DNA from: Arcanobacterium pluranimalium
Lineage (GTDB): Bacteria > Actinomycetota > Actinomycetes > Actinomycetales > Actinomycetaceae
Length of the DNA stretch: 64,000 nt
Reading direction: 5' to 3'
Assembly: GCF_016907845.1 (NCBI RefSeq)
Contig: NZ_JAFBCS010000001.1
Coordinates: 372,001 to 436,000, forward strand
Shown: positions 26,423 to 35,314 of the stretch, one piece after another
Numbering within the stretch: position 1 is the stretch's first letter
Layout: each line of letters opens with the position of its first letter
Notes under the pieces: generated by a model
What the model saw: only the letters and a program-made list of their open reading frames with translations
Database searches by the model: none
Told to the model about the DNA's origin: nothing
Program-made: the position numbers and the translations under genes

Positions 26423-27106
26423 ATGCCCTCAATTTCTGCACCCACGGTCAAAGAGCATCATCGAATTATGTTCGACAAGCTCGTGGATGCGGCTGAAGAA
26501 ATCTTGCGCAAGCGTGGACCGGAGGAACTCACTGCTGGAGCCGTGGCTAAAGCAGCAGGAATTGCCCGAAACTCAATTTATCGTTACGTCTCTTCAGTTG
26601 ATGACTTGCGCATTTTAGTGCTCGAACGCTACTTGCCGCAGTGGCAAAAAGCAGTGGATAACGCTATTGATCGCAACGCCGCTCCCCAGCAGCAAATCCT
26701 CGCACTCGCCGTCGTTAGCTTGGAGCTCGCACAGAGCACCGGGCACTCGTGGCTCATCTCGGTAATGAAATCAGCTCGCTCAGCTCGCCCGGCGAATGAG
26801 CAGGATATCCCAGAAAAACACTCTGAATATCACTCGGATAGTGTGGCGGATTTCCACATCGAATTTGCGCGGCGGGTCACTTTATTGTGGACGAAAGTTG
26901 ATCCGCAGACCGCGTCTCTCCATTCGCGAATCAACCGAGCCTTAATTGATGTGGGAATGAAATCTCTGGACGCAGGAGAGTCCTTTGAAAAAGTTAAACG
27001 TTCTGTTTTAGCAGGCATTTCAGGATTATTTACCGCCGTATCAAATACGGATGCGAGCACCAACCCAAATGCCGTGCCAGATGAGGACGCTAGCGCCACG
27101 TCATAA
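26423..27106 (+). CDS. TetR family transcriptional regulator
   Basis: A ~227-residue repressor. The N-terminal helix-turn-helix (~10-60) reads 'KLVDAAEEILRKRGPEELTAGAVAKAAGIARNSIYRYVSSVDDLRILVLERYLPQW', with the typical TetR spacing. The C-terminal ligand domain (65-205) is divergent, and the last ~20 residues are a polar tail. ATG 26423 is used because GAGAGGAGAG sits at the right distance; the frame opens at 26402. The target is unclear: the downstream HAD gene starts 125 bases later, and no exporter is adjacent. Whether it binds the MFS operators at 4.3 kb cannot be told from sequence. Confidence 0.85.
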   Translation: MPSISAPTVKEHHRIMFDKLVDAAEEILRKRGPEELTAGAVAKAAGIARNSIYRYVSSVDDLRILVLERYLPQWQKAVDNAIDRNAAPQQQILALAVVSLELAQSTGHSWLISVMKSARSARPANEQDIPEKHSEYHSDSVADFHIEFARRVTLLWTKVDPQTASLHSRINRALIDVGMKSLDAGESFEKVKRSVLAGISGLFTAVSNTDASTNPNAVPDEDASATS

Positions 27107-27231
27107 GCGATACTGGCACCCCGCCACGATGCAAGCGCCGCGCTGGACGCAAGATGTGATCCCGGCGTCTTCCTTGGCGCATTCTAACGTCTCGTTCGCA
27201 CTCGTACAGTGATATCCGTAGAATTTCTCCT

Positions 27232-27876
27232 ATGACCCTTCCTCAGAAAACTTTACTCTTTGACCTGTATGGCCTCTTCATGCGCACCCAGAGCGAGGCC
27301 GATAAACAGGCCATTGAACGCGCAGCTCAACTCGAGCAATTGGCGGTAGAACCAGCAAAATTTTGGCAAGCATACCGCGATCAACGCGATCCACTCGACG
27401 CTGGTCGGATGAACTTTGCACAGTACGTGGCTGCCATCGGCGAACGCCTAGGAGTGGATTTTCCGAGCTGGGAAGCAATTTTTGAGGCTGACTGCCAATC
27501 GTGGAGTTTTCACGACGACGCTATGGTTCAGTGGCTCTACGCCCTGAAAGAGGGAGTGAAAACGGGTGAGCACAATCTACGAATCGCACTCCTATCTAAT
27601 ATTCCCGCAGCTCTGCTGGCAAAAATTCGGGAAGAAAAACCGTGGTTGCGCGAATTTGACCCGGCATTTTTCTCCTGTGGTTTGGGAATTGCCAAGCCGC
27701 AAGAGAAAATATTTACCTACGCGGTGAAAGTTCTTGAAACCACACCTGAGCGCGTGCTTTTCCTTGACGACACCAAAGTAAATATCGATGCTGCCCGGAG
27801 AATCGGTTTAAACACTCACCATTTCACAGATATTAGCGGTGCTCAGAGCGCAGTTGCTGAATTTATGAAAGTGTGA
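27232..27876 (+). CDS. HAD superfamily hydrolase (haloacid dehalogenase-like)
   Basis: A 214-residue phosphatase/dehalogenase-fold protein. Motif I is 'LLFDLYGLFMR' (nucleophile Asp at ~10; the usual second Asp is Tyr, as in DxYGT dehalogenase-type members, and GT is GL). Motif II is 'IALLSNIPAALLA', motif III 'GIAKPQEKIFTYAVK', and motif IV 'RVLFLDDTKVNIDAARRIG'. The helical cap is type C1. With the second Asp missing, activity as a classical phosphatase is uncertain. The next gene, rlmC, begins 13 bases after its stop, so the two are probably co-transcribed. Confidence 0.85.
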   Translation: MTLPQKTLLFDLYGLFMRTQSEADKQAIERAAQLEQLAVEPAKFWQAYRDQRDPLDAGRMNFAQYVAAIGERLGVDFPSWEAIFEADCQSWSFHDDAMVQWLYALKEGVKTGEHNLRIALLSNIPAALLAKIREEKPWLREFDPAFFSCGLGIAKPQEKIFTYAVKVLETTPERVLFLDDTKVNIDAARRIGLNTHHFTDISGAQSAVAEFMKV

Positions 27877-27889
27877 AGATAGGTGACTC

Positions 27890-29038
27890 ATGGCTGAGCC
27901 AATCATTGATTGTGAATACTTCGCTAAGGATCTGTGCCGTTCGTGCGCCCGTCTAGATATGCCTTATGACGAACAGCTCGCTACAAAATTTGAAGGCGTG
28001 CGTGCGCTGATTGATGCGAAGACCTGGCTCCCAAGCCTCGCCTCTAAACCAGAATCGTTTCGAAACAAAGTAAAGCTCGTGGTCAGCGGAACTATTGACA
28101 GGCCACAGCTCGGAATTACTGATGTGGATTTGCGCGATTGCCCGCTGCCGACCACAGGGATCAGGATCGCTACTGCGCAGCTCGCTGAGTTCATTCGCGA
28201 GTGTGCAATCCAGCCTTATAATCCGGCAACCGATCGCGGCGTGCTGAAGTACGTGATTGTTACTGAGTCAACAACTGGCCAGCTCATGGTGCGATTCGTG
28301 GCACGGCGGCGAGGTGTGCAGGGGATTTTGTTCAAGAAATACGAGCGTCTGTGCGAGCTTGTGCCAATGCTCGCCGTCTGTACCCTTAATGTGCAGCCCG
28401 AACGCAAAGCGATCATCGAAGGGGAAGAAGAAATCCTCATCAGTGAGCAGCGTTCGCTTCCCATGCCGATCGTCGTCTCCGATCCTGCGCAGGAAATGAG
28501 TGCTGGCGTGCAGCGACTGCACCTGGAGTTGCGTCCGCAGTCCTTTTTCCAAACCAACACTGAAATGGCAGAAGCTCTCTACGCACGTGCTGCTCACTGG
28601 GCACAAGGAGCAGAGAGCGCCTGGGATCTTTACTGCGGTGTGGGAGGTTTTGCGCTGGCACTCGCCCAAGCTGGGGTGAAAAATGTGGTAGGTGTGGAAG
28701 TTTCTCCCGACGCCGTTGCCGCAGGTAACGAGCAGGCCGCAAAGTATTTTCCCGACGTCGTTTCATTCGTTGCCGGTGACGCCACAGCTTGGGTGCGCGA
28801 ACAGACGACGACGCCGCAGGTGGTCGTTGTGAACCCACCCCGACGGGGAATCGGTGCAGAATTAGCGCAGTGGTTAGAACAATCTGAGGTGCCTACCGTG
28901 ATCTATTCTTCGTGCAATGCGCGTAGTCTAGCTGCTGATCTTGAAAAAATGCCGAGTTATTCGGTGGAGCAAGCGCAGATGCTCGACATGTTCCCGCACA
29001 CTGATCACAGCGAAACTATTGCGCTACTCAAGAGATGA
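27890..29038 (+). CDS. rlmC: 23S rRNA (uracil-C5)-methyltransferase RlmC
   Basis: SAM-dependent enzyme that makes 5-methyluridine (U747-type) in 23S rRNA. The N-terminus holds the iron-sulfur cysteines ('CEYFAKDLCRSCARLD' and a later 'RDCPLP'). The methyltransferase domain has motif I 'WDLYCGVGGFALALAQAG' (~245-262), 'VVVVNPPRRGIG' and the catalytic cysteine loop 'VIYSSCNARSLAADL'. 'LELRPQSFFQTNTEMAEALY' is diagnostic of the RumA/RumB/TrmA group. Lack of a TRAM domain and the length of 382 favour RlmC over RlmD. Confidence 0.9.
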   Translation: MAEPIIDCEYFAKDLCRSCARLDMPYDEQLATKFEGVRALIDAKTWLPSLASKPESFRNKVKLVVSGTIDRPQLGITDVDLRDCPLPTTGIRIATAQLAEFIRECAIQPYNPATDRGVLKYVIVTESTTGQLMVRFVARRRGVQGILFKKYERLCELVPMLAVCTLNVQPERKAIIEGEEEILISEQRSLPMPIVVSDPAQEMSAGVQRLHLELRPQSFFQTNTEMAEALYARAAHWAQGAESAWDLYCGVGGFALALAQAGVKNVVGVEVSPDAVAAGNEQAAKYFPDVVSFVAGDATAWVREQTTTPQVVVVNPPRRGIGAELAQWLEQSEVPTVIYSSCNARSLAADLEKMPSYSVEQAQMLDMFPHTDHSETIALLKR

Positions 29039-29128
29039 GCGGTGAGTCCACGAACTGGGCACAGCAAGATTATTGACGAAATTCCTGCAAGAATTGCACT
29101 AATACATAGTGGACTCAAAGGAACTGTG

Positions 29129-30058
29129 ATGGCTATTGACTTCATAAAACTACATGGACTTGGAAATGATTTCGTGGTCATCGACGGCATGAAAAGCGCG
29201 GTCGATCTCAGTGCTGAGCAGGTTCGTTTTCTGTGTGATCGGCATTTTGGCGTGGGAGCAGACGGCGTGATCGTGGTGCAGCCGCCCAAAAACACTGGAT
29301 CAGCTGGTTATATGCACTATATTAACGCTGATGGTTCACTCGCCCAGATGTGCGGTAACGGTGTGCGCTGCACAGCGAAATTCCTTGTAGATCAGGGTTA
29401 TGTGGATGCTACCTGCGAGAACTTGACCGTTGATACTCTCGCTGGGCCACGGCCCCTGAGTTTCACGGCCGAATCCGGAAAATTGACCACAGCCACGGTG
29501 AATATGGGGCAGCCAATCTTTGAACCTGCGCAAATACCTGTTCGTGCGCCACGCGAGAGCTTAGCGAAAAATTCGGAAACCGGCGTCGAATTTGTGCGAA
29601 ATCTTCAGGTACAAACCCCGTGGGGAGATGTGACTTTCACCTGTATATCCATGGGAAATCCACACGCCATCTGGTTTATTGACTCTTTCGACGATCTGCC
29701 CGATACGCTCTTTGATAGTGGCAACCATGAATCGGGCAAGAATTTGACCACGATGGATATTGATAAGATCGGTGCTTTTCTTGAGGCGCATCCGATTTTC
29801 CCGGAGAAGTCCAATATCGAATTCGTTAGTGTGCACGACGGCGCACTCCACACACGCGTCTTTGAACGCGGAGTTGGGGAGACTCTCGCGTGCGGCACGG
29901 GAGCTTGCGCCACCGGCGTCGCCGGATATTTGACCGGACGCACCGGACGTCGCGTGGACGTGGTTCTACCAGGTGGAACGTTAGAAATTGAATGGAAAAT
30001 AGACGGCGCGGTGAATATGACCGGGCCGGCCACAGAGTCTTTCAGAGGAACAATTTAA
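29129..30058 (+). CDS. dapF: Diaminopimelate epimerase
   Basis: PLP-independent racemase that converts LL- to meso-diaminopimelate for lysine and, in many bacteria, peptidoglycan. The ~309-residue protein begins 'FIKLHGLGNDFVVIDG'. The two catalytic cysteines lie in 'AQMCGNGVRCTAKFL' (~75) and 'GETLACGTGACATGVAGYL' (~252). 'NPHAIWFID' and 'NIEFV' fit the family. ATG 29129 has AAAGGA upstream; the frame opens earlier at 29042 without a good start. dapL follows after 9 bases, placing consecutive steps of one pathway in one operon. Confidence 0.96.
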   Translation: MAIDFIKLHGLGNDFVVIDGMKSAVDLSAEQVRFLCDRHFGVGADGVIVVQPPKNTGSAGYMHYINADGSLAQMCGNGVRCTAKFLVDQGYVDATCENLTVDTLAGPRPLSFTAESGKLTTATVNMGQPIFEPAQIPVRAPRESLAKNSETGVEFVRNLQVQTPWGDVTFTCISMGNPHAIWFIDSFDDLPDTLFDSGNHESGKNLTTMDIDKIGAFLEAHPIFPEKSNIEFVSVHDGALHTRVFERGVGETLACGTGACATGVAGYLTGRTGRRVDVVLPGGTLEIEWKIDGAVNMTGPATESFRGTI

Positions 30059-30067
30059 GGAGAAGTT

Positions 30068-31228
30068 GTGCAGACCGCTCAATGCCTGAACCAGATTAAA
30101 CCCTACCTGTTTGCAGAAATTGACCGAAAGCGTGATGCTTTGCGGGCACAGGGAATTGACGTTATTTCCTTGGGGATCGGCGATCCAGATCTTCCGACGC
30201 CGCAGCATGTGATTGATGCGATGGCTCAGGCGATTCAAAAGCCGCAAAACCATCAGTACCCTGATTATGCTGGGTCGATTGAGTTCCGCACGGCAGCTTC
30301 TACGTATATGAAAAAACGTTTCGGCGTGGACGTGGATCCGAAAACCGAAGTGCTCGCGCTGATAGGCTCGAAAGAAGGAATCGCGCACCTGCACACGGCA
30401 TTCGTCAACCCAGACGAGTACGTGCTTGCGCCCTCGATCGGCTATCCGGTGTATTCGATTGGTGCCACGCTTCAAAATGCCAACACTTACTTCATGCCGA
30501 TGAAGGCAGAGAATGGCTTCTTGGCAGATTTCGATAACGTGCCTGCTGAGGTGCTTGCCAAGGCGAAAATCATGTTCTTGGGATACCCCAATAATCCCAC
30601 GGGGGCTATTGCGCCGGTGGAGTATTTTGATAAAGCGATCGCGTTCTGTAAAGAGCATGACATTTTATTAGCTCACGATAACGCCTATGCTGACCTCTCC
30701 TTTGACGGTTACATTGCGCCGTCGATCTTGGAGCGGCCAGGAGCGAAAGACGTGTGTATCGAATTTTTCAGCTTGTCGAAGCCGTACAACATGACTGGTT
30801 GGCGCATTGCTTTCGCATGTGGCAATGAGCAGGCCGTGAAAGCCTTGGGTACGGTGAAGAATAATCTTGATTCGGGGCAGTTCACCGCGATTCAAGAGGC
30901 TGGATGCGTGGCATTGCTCGAATCTGACGAGTTTGTAGCGCAGATGAATGCCATCTACCAGCGCCGCCGCGATCTTGTTGTGGAGGCTTTGCGGGCGATA
31001 GGTATGCAGGTAGAAGCGCCGAAAGCGACGATTTACGTGTGGGCACGGGTGCCGCAAGGGGAGACGTCGGAATCCTTCGCCACGAAGTTGCTGGAGAAGG
31101 CGCATGTGATCGTGACGCCGGGCAGCGGATATGGCCCGGACGGTGAGGGGTATATCCGGATTTCTCTAACTACTCCTGATGATCGGCTCCTTGAAGCAGT
31201 AGAGCGAATACGCAGCGCAATGGCTTAG
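30068..31228 (+). CDS. dapL: LL-diaminopimelate aminotransferase
   Basis: Class I PLP aminotransferase that makes LL-diaminopimelate directly from tetrahydrodipicolinate and glutamate, bypassing the succinylase or dehydrogenase branches. The 386-residue sequence has 'ISLGIGDPDLPTPQHVIDAM', 'YPDYAGSIEFRTAASTYMKKRFGV', 'GSKEGIAHL', 'LGYPNNPTGAI', the PLP-lysine segment 'SLSKPYNMTGWRIAFACG' and the closing 'GYIRISLT'. These suit the DapL/ALD1 subgroup, and adjacency to dapF supports the call over a generic aspartate aminotransferase. GTG 30068 has AAGGAGA 5 bases before it. Confidence 0.85.
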   Translation: MQTAQCLNQIKPYLFAEIDRKRDALRAQGIDVISLGIGDPDLPTPQHVIDAMAQAIQKPQNHQYPDYAGSIEFRTAASTYMKKRFGVDVDPKTEVLALIGSKEGIAHLHTAFVNPDEYVLAPSIGYPVYSIGATLQNANTYFMPMKAENGFLADFDNVPAEVLAKAKIMFLGYPNNPTGAIAPVEYFDKAIAFCKEHDILLAHDNAYADLSFDGYIAPSILERPGAKDVCIEFFSLSKPYNMTGWRIAFACGNEQAVKALGTVKNNLDSGQFTAIQEAGCVALLESDEFVAQMNAIYQRRRDLVVEALRAIGMQVEAPKATIYVWARVPQGETSESFATKLLEKAHVIVTPGSGYGPDGEGYIRISLTTPDDRLLEAVERIRSAMA

Positions 31229-31233
31229 TTTTT

Positions 31234-31264
31234 AGGGGGCGATTCTCAGCGAGAATCGCCCCCT
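31234..31264. terminator. Terminator between dapL and gdhA
   Basis: A perfect 14-base-pair hairpin (31234-31247 / 31251-31264) with a 3-base loop, AGGGGGCGATTCTC and its complement. It lies 5 bases past the dapL stop and 62 bases from the convergent gdhA stop; preceded by TTTTT on the plus strand and followed by AGTTTAG. Confidence 0.8.
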
Positions 31265-31326
31265 AGTTTAGGCATTAGTACAGACTATGTGCTTGTTCTA
31301 TGAGCTTGTTTGATCTGCGCTCACGC

Positions 31327-32664
31327 TCACATAATTCCTTGATCGAGCATGGCCTGGGCAACTTTCTTGAAGCCGGCAATATTTGCACCAACTTGGTAGT
31401 CGCCAGGTTTGCCAACTTCTTCAGCAGCTTCCAAACACGTGTTGTGAATATCGGCCATGATTGCTTCAAGTTTTTCTTCAACGACCTCAAACGGCCATTG
31501 AGCCATTCCGGCATTTTGTTGCATTTCAAGAGCTGAGGTGGCGACGCCTCCGGCGTTTGCGGCTTTACCAGGCGCATAGAGCACATGGGAGTCTTTTGCT
31601 GCCGCTATCGCATCATGAGTGAGTGGCATATTTGCACCCTCGGCGATAAGCTCCACACCGCCGTCGAGCATCTGTGAGAAATCGTCGAGTTCCACTTCAT
31701 TTTGCGTCGCGCATGGCAATGCAATCTGCGCCGGAACACCCCACGGTTTGACGCCCTCGCGATACTCAGCGCTCCGACGTCGTCTCGCGTATTCGCTGAT
31801 ACGAGCTCGCTCGACCTCTTTAACCTGCTGTAAGAGGGCGACGTCGATCCCTTCCGGATCGTAGATGCTTCCGCTTGAATCGGAGACGGTCACGACCTTA
31901 GCTCCGAGACTTTGCGCTTTCTGAGCTGCGTAAATTGCCACGTTGCCGGAGCCAGAAATGGCCACCGTTTTGCCGTCGAAAGTCTTATTTTGGGTGTTGA
32001 GCATGTTCTGGGCGAAAAGTACCGTTCCGTAGCCGGTCGCTTCGGTGCGGGCGAGTGAACCTCCCCAGTTTGCGCCTTTGCCGGTGAGCACTCCGGCGTC
32101 GAAACGGTTTGTGATCCGTTTGTATTGGCCGTAAAGGTAACCAATTTCGCGACTGCCGACGCCGATGTCACCTGCGGGCACATCGGTATGTGGGCCGATG
32201 TGGCGATAAAGCTCGGTCATAAAGGCCTGGCAAAAACGCATAATTTCGCCGTCCGATTTTCCGTGCGGATCAAAATCAGACCCGCCCTTGGCGCCGCCAA
32301 TCTGCTGGCCGGTTAGAGCATTCTTGAAAATCTGTTCAAACCCGAGAAATTTGATTACGGAGAGATTTACCGTTGGGTGGAAACGCAAACCGCCTTTATA
32401 AGAGCCAAGTGCGGAGTTGAATTCGATGCGGTAACCGCGATTGACGTGCACTTTTCCGGCGTCGTCTTGCCAGGCCACTCGGAACATGATCTGACGTTCT
32501 GGTTCGATGATGCGCTCGAGGATCGCGGCATCGCCATACTCGGGTTTTGATGTGAGCAGCGGTTCAATGCTGGTTATGACTTCGGAAACTGCTTGTTGGA
32601 ATTCTGGTTGAGAGCCGTTGCGGCGAAGTGACTCTTGGTAGATTTTTTCCAGCAATGCGTCCAT
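31327..32664 (-). CDS. gdhA: NADP-specific glutamate dehydrogenase
   Basis: Hexameric enzyme that forms glutamate from 2-oxoglutarate, ammonia and NADPH. The 445-residue length and the motifs are standard: 'YKGGLRFHPTVNLSVIKFLGFEQIFKNALTG' (~90-120, catalytic Lys region), 'IGGAKGGSDFDPHGKSD', 'DVPAGDIGVGSREIGYLYGQYKR', the dinucleotide fold 'VAISGSGNVAIYAAQKAQSLGAKVVTVSDSSG', and 'PGKAANAGGVATSALEMQQN'. It would supply glutamate for reactions such as DapL next door, though it is transcribed in the opposite direction. Copy C of the palindromic repeat lies 125 bases before its start. Confidence 0.96.
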   Translation of the reverse strand: MDALLEKIYQESLRRNGSQPEFQQAVSEVITSIEPLLTSKPEYGDAAILERIIEPERQIMFRVAWQDDAGKVHVNRGYRIEFNSALGSYKGGLRFHPTVNLSVIKFLGFEQIFKNALTGQQIGGAKGGSDFDPHGKSDGEIMRFCQAFMTELYRHIGPHTDVPAGDIGVGSREIGYLYGQYKRITNRFDAGVLTGKGANWGGSLARTEATGYGTVLFAQNMLNTQNKTFDGKTVAISGSGNVAIYAAQKAQSLGAKVVTVSDSSGSIYDPEGIDVALLQQVKEVERARISEYARRRRSAEYREGVKPWGVPAQIALPCATQNEVELDDFSQMLDGGVELIAEGANMPLTHDAIAAAKDSHVLYAPGKAANAGGVATSALEMQQNAGMAQWPFEVVEEKLEAIMADIHNTCLEAAEEVGKPGDYQVGANIAGFKKVAQAMLDQGIM

Positions 32665-32788
32665 GTGTACTCCTTAATTGTCCTGCTCAGCATAGTTGTG
32701 CCTAGTGAAAGGATAAAGGAATTTAGGGGTAGGGAGTATTGTTATCCAATGGGTGAAATGTCCGGCCTTTGCTCCTTTAACCCTCACT

Positions 32789-32852
32789 TTTTGGGGCGAT
32801 TTTTGCAACATCTCCACATATATCGAGATCATGCAAAATCCACACCAAAAAA
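32789..32852. repeat. Palindromic repeat, copy C (degenerate, inverted)
   Basis: An imperfect inverted repeat whose left arm TTTTTGGGGCGATTTTTGCAA and centre match copies A and B. The run CAACATCTCCACATATATCG is identical to the reverse strand of copy A, so this copy lies in the opposite orientation. The right arm has diverged. It stands between the gdhA start and the insertion sequence. Confidence 0.75.
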
Positions 32853-32882
32853 CCAACACGATCTGACTATAGGCATGTTTTC

Positions 32883-34238
32883 GGGCTAAGCGCCAAAAAG
32901 CGTTGCTTAAGATCCGACTTTTCACTGGCATGGTAATGGAAAGTCGGTGTTATTGAGGTATAGGAGCTCTATACGGTAGGTTCCTTGACATGGCTTGGGT
33001 TATGTACTTTGGGTGAGAAAACGTAGTATTCGAGCCCGACGGTGTCCTTTATGTCAAAGCATGATGAAGAAAAACGGGAAGAACAAGTCCGGTACTCAAC
33101 GCTGGTATTGCCCTGATTGTCGCTACAGTTCAACATCGCGCGATTACCGTCAACAACGTCAGCGTCAGTTTCGCCAGTTCCTTGCCTATGTCACGGACAC
33201 CGCGCCCAGGCGCGTCCAAGGATCCTCGTTACGCACCTGGGACCGTACGCATGCCTGGTGCTGGCACACCAGACCCGCATGGCAGGTGACAGGCGAGGTA
33301 TATGACCAGGTCTTTATTGACGGGACCTATATTCCCTATGGTTGGTGCATCTTGATCGCATCCACCACTAAGGGCGTGATCACTTATCAGGTATGCCAAC
33401 GTGAAAACAAAGCCTCCTATACGGCTCTACTTTCACGTATCCCCGCTCCAATCGTGGTAGTCACTGATGGGGATAAAGGAGCACTAGGGGCGATTAGACA
33501 ATGCTGGCCAGAAGCACGTATTCAACGCTGCCTTGTCCATATCCAACGCAATATTCGACGCGTGACAACCATCAACCCGAAAACCGATCAACACAAGGCT
33601 CTACACCAACTCGGACGCGACCTGACCCGCATAAACACAGCAGAGCACGCTATCACTTGGGTCAAAGCGTTAGCAGCGTTCCACCAGCTCTACGATGACT
33701 GGTTGGAAGAGAAAACATACCGCACCGATGTGTCCATCAGTGATATTCCCACTTTCGCAAGAAATAATAAGAAATGGTGGTACACACACTACCAGACCAG
33801 ACGCATCATAAAATCTCTCGACCGATACGTCAAAGACCAGGTCTTGTTTACCTACCTCAGAGACGACCTAGACACAACCACTGTCCTTGCCTCGACGACT
33901 AATAAGCTTGAAGGTGGGATCAACTCGCCCCTGAAAGCTTTCCTTCACGCTCACCGAGGCTGGTCAGAAGAACACATGCTCACCGCAATCAATTACTGGC
34001 TATACACCAACAGTATCGACCCCAAACCCTTAGAAAGCTTCATCGACAACATCACGCAACCCCCAAAGCAACCAGTCCAAGAAGAACAACCCGGACCCGT
34101 CGAAATCGACACCACCATCAACCACGAACAACCATGGGAAGACAGCCTCCACATCCGAAAAAGCTGGGCCGGACGCTAACAACACGCCGTCAAAAGCAAC
34201 GCATTTTGGCGCTTAACCCGCATTTTGGCACTTAACCC
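32883..34238 (+). mobile_element. Complete IS256-family (IS1249-like) insertion sequence
   Basis: About 1.36 kb. The left end (32883-32902) GGGCTAAGCGCCAAAAAGCG matches the reverse complement of the right end (34219-34238) at about 17 of 20 bases. A second, internal copy of the right end at 34194-34219 matches the left end at 24 of 26 bases, so the right terminus is duplicated. The 9-base sequence CATGTTTTC occurs on both outer sides (32874-32882 and 34239-34247), the target-duplication length expected for IS256-type elements. One full-length transposase gene lies inside, so the element may be active and recent. Confidence 0.9.
32995..34179 (+). CDS. IS1249-like transposase (IS256 family)
   Basis: A 394-residue DDE transposase. 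A zinc ribbon opens the protein (CPLC...YCPDC, ~17-43). The RNase H-like core follows: 'QVFIDGTYIPYG' (first Asp, ~108), 'VVTDGDKGALGAIRQCWPEARIQRCLVHIQRNI' (second Asp, with the C-x2-H motif typical of IS256 group members), and a late Glu in 'TTNKLEGGINSPLKAFLHAHRGW'. The tail from ~345 is Pro/Gln/Glu-rich. The start is TTG at 32995; TTG/GTG starts are common here. No frameshift or internal stop is seen. Confidence 0.9.
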   Translation: MGYVLWVRKRSIRARRCPLCQSMMKKNGKNKSGTQRWYCPDCRYSSTSRDYRQQRQRQFRQFLAYVTDTAPRRVQGSSLRTWDRTHAWCWHTRPAWQVTGEVYDQVFIDGTYIPYGWCILIASTTKGVITYQVCQRENKASYTALLSRIPAPIVVVTDGDKGALGAIRQCWPEARIQRCLVHIQRNIRRVTTINPKTDQHKALHQLGRDLTRINTAEHAITWVKALAAFHQLYDDWLEEKTYRTDVSISDIPTFARNNKKWWYTHYQTRRIIKSLDRYVKDQVLFTYLRDDLDTTTVLASTTNKLEGGINSPLKAFLHAHRGWSEEHMLTAINYWLYTNSIDPKPLESFIDNITQPPKQPVQEEQPGPVEIDTTINHEQPWEDSLHIRKSWAGR

Positions 34239-34308
34239 CATGTTTTCAAAGCAATTTGAGCATAAAAAATCGGCTCGACAGGGCTTAAAGTCAACCATCG
34301 AGCCGGAG

Positions 34309-34381
34309 CGCGCCGAAAGGGACTCGAACCCCCAACCTCCTGATCCGTAGTCAGGTGCTCTATCCATTGAGCTATCGGCGC
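34309..34381 (-). tRNA. tRNA-Arg (anticodon ACG)
   Basis: Reads GCGCCGA...TCGGCGC on the minus strand (7-base acceptor stem). The anticodon arm is CCTGA-CTACGGA-TCAGG, giving anticodon ACG, and the T-loop is TTCGAGT. 73 bases, no encoded CCA. It decodes CGU/CGC/CGA after A34 is converted to inosine. The IS ends 70 bases away. Confidence 0.95.
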
Positions 34382-34796
34382 ATGTTCATTTGGGAACGAC
34401 GTTTAGTCTACATCGAATCAACAGGCAAACACCAATTTGATCAACGTGGTGGTGCGCACACTGTACTGAATCGTGCTGTGCTGAAACACCGTACCGAAGC
34501 ATATCGGGCTGAAGTGCGCCGTGCTGAATACGAAACTTTGCGGAGAGATATGGAGAAGGAGTGGAGGGCAAAGTGTGTGCATTTAAGTGTTGATAGGATT
34601 TTGCAGCTCTTTTTTGTATGCACTGCAATTAATAAGAGAAATTCTTTCGGCGCGACTATTACATATCGGATGTGCAACGATTAAGTACAGATAAGTTCAA
34701 TTGACTGCATGAGAATTTGAGCTGCTGGATATGGTGGCGATAATGATGAATACACTTGTGGGGAATTGAATTTGAGAGCAGTGAAAGGAGTGTGTA
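34382..34796. other. 415-bp intergenic region
   Basis: Short open frames occur on both strands but none has a ribosome-binding site or a recognisable product. The stretch between tRNA-Arg and the DUF1801 gene looks non-coding, with an AT-rich right end carrying AAGGAG (34785-34790) for the next gene. Confidence 0.5.
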
Positions 34797-35207
34797 GTGG
34801 TGGCTAACTTTGCACTGCCTTTGGATCCTCAAACTTTTCTGCACTCCATTCCAGATCTTCAAGTGCGTCGAGATTGTTGTGAACTTGCGCAGATCATGAT
34901 GCGTATTACTGGGCAAAGTCCGGTGATGTGGGGCCCGTCAATCGTGGGTTTTGGTCGCCTCGATCGGAAAGAGAACCCACACTGCATGTGTGACGGACTC
35001 GAGGTTGGATTCGCACCTCGTAGTGGAAAAATATTCTTGTATTTGCGCAGGTACTCGCATCATTATGAAGATTTGATTGCGCAAATGGGCGACGTTCGCA
35101 AAGGGCGAGCTTCTATTGCTTTTGATTCTTTGAGCGAATTAGACCGGGATGTGCTCGAAGATTTGATTACCTACGCTTGGGAAGATTGCTCGATTTCTGA
35201 GGAGTAA
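34797..35207 (+). CDS. DUF1801 domain protein
   Basis: A 136-residue protein resembling the DUF1801/YdhG-like family, with 'VRRDCCELAQIMMRITGQSPVMWGPSIVGFGRL' near the N-terminus and 'VGFAPRSGKIFLYLRRYSHHYEDLIAQMGDVRKGRASIAF' in the middle. The family fold is alpha/beta and its biochemical role is not established. GTG 34797 is 6 bases after AAGGAG; a second GTG follows directly. It is single-domain and not in an obvious operon. Confidence 0.82.
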   Translation: MVANFALPLDPQTFLHSIPDLQVRRDCCELAQIMMRITGQSPVMWGPSIVGFGRLDRKENPHCMCDGLEVGFAPRSGKIFLYLRRYSHHYEDLIAQMGDVRKGRASIAFDSLSELDRDVLEDLITYAWEDCSISEE

Positions 35208-35314
35208 TTTCCTGCGTTGCGAATAAAAATATCGGCGGCAACGATTTTTGGCAGGAACCTCAAATTAGTCTTTTCTTGTAAGACAGTTTCTTTACAAGAA
35301 AAGGAAAACCACGC

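Noticed and set aside
34355-34684. Open frame of 109 codons on the plus strand after the IS
   Set aside because: Its start overlaps tRNA-Arg, it has no ribosome-binding site, and the composition is unlike protein. Treated as non-coding.
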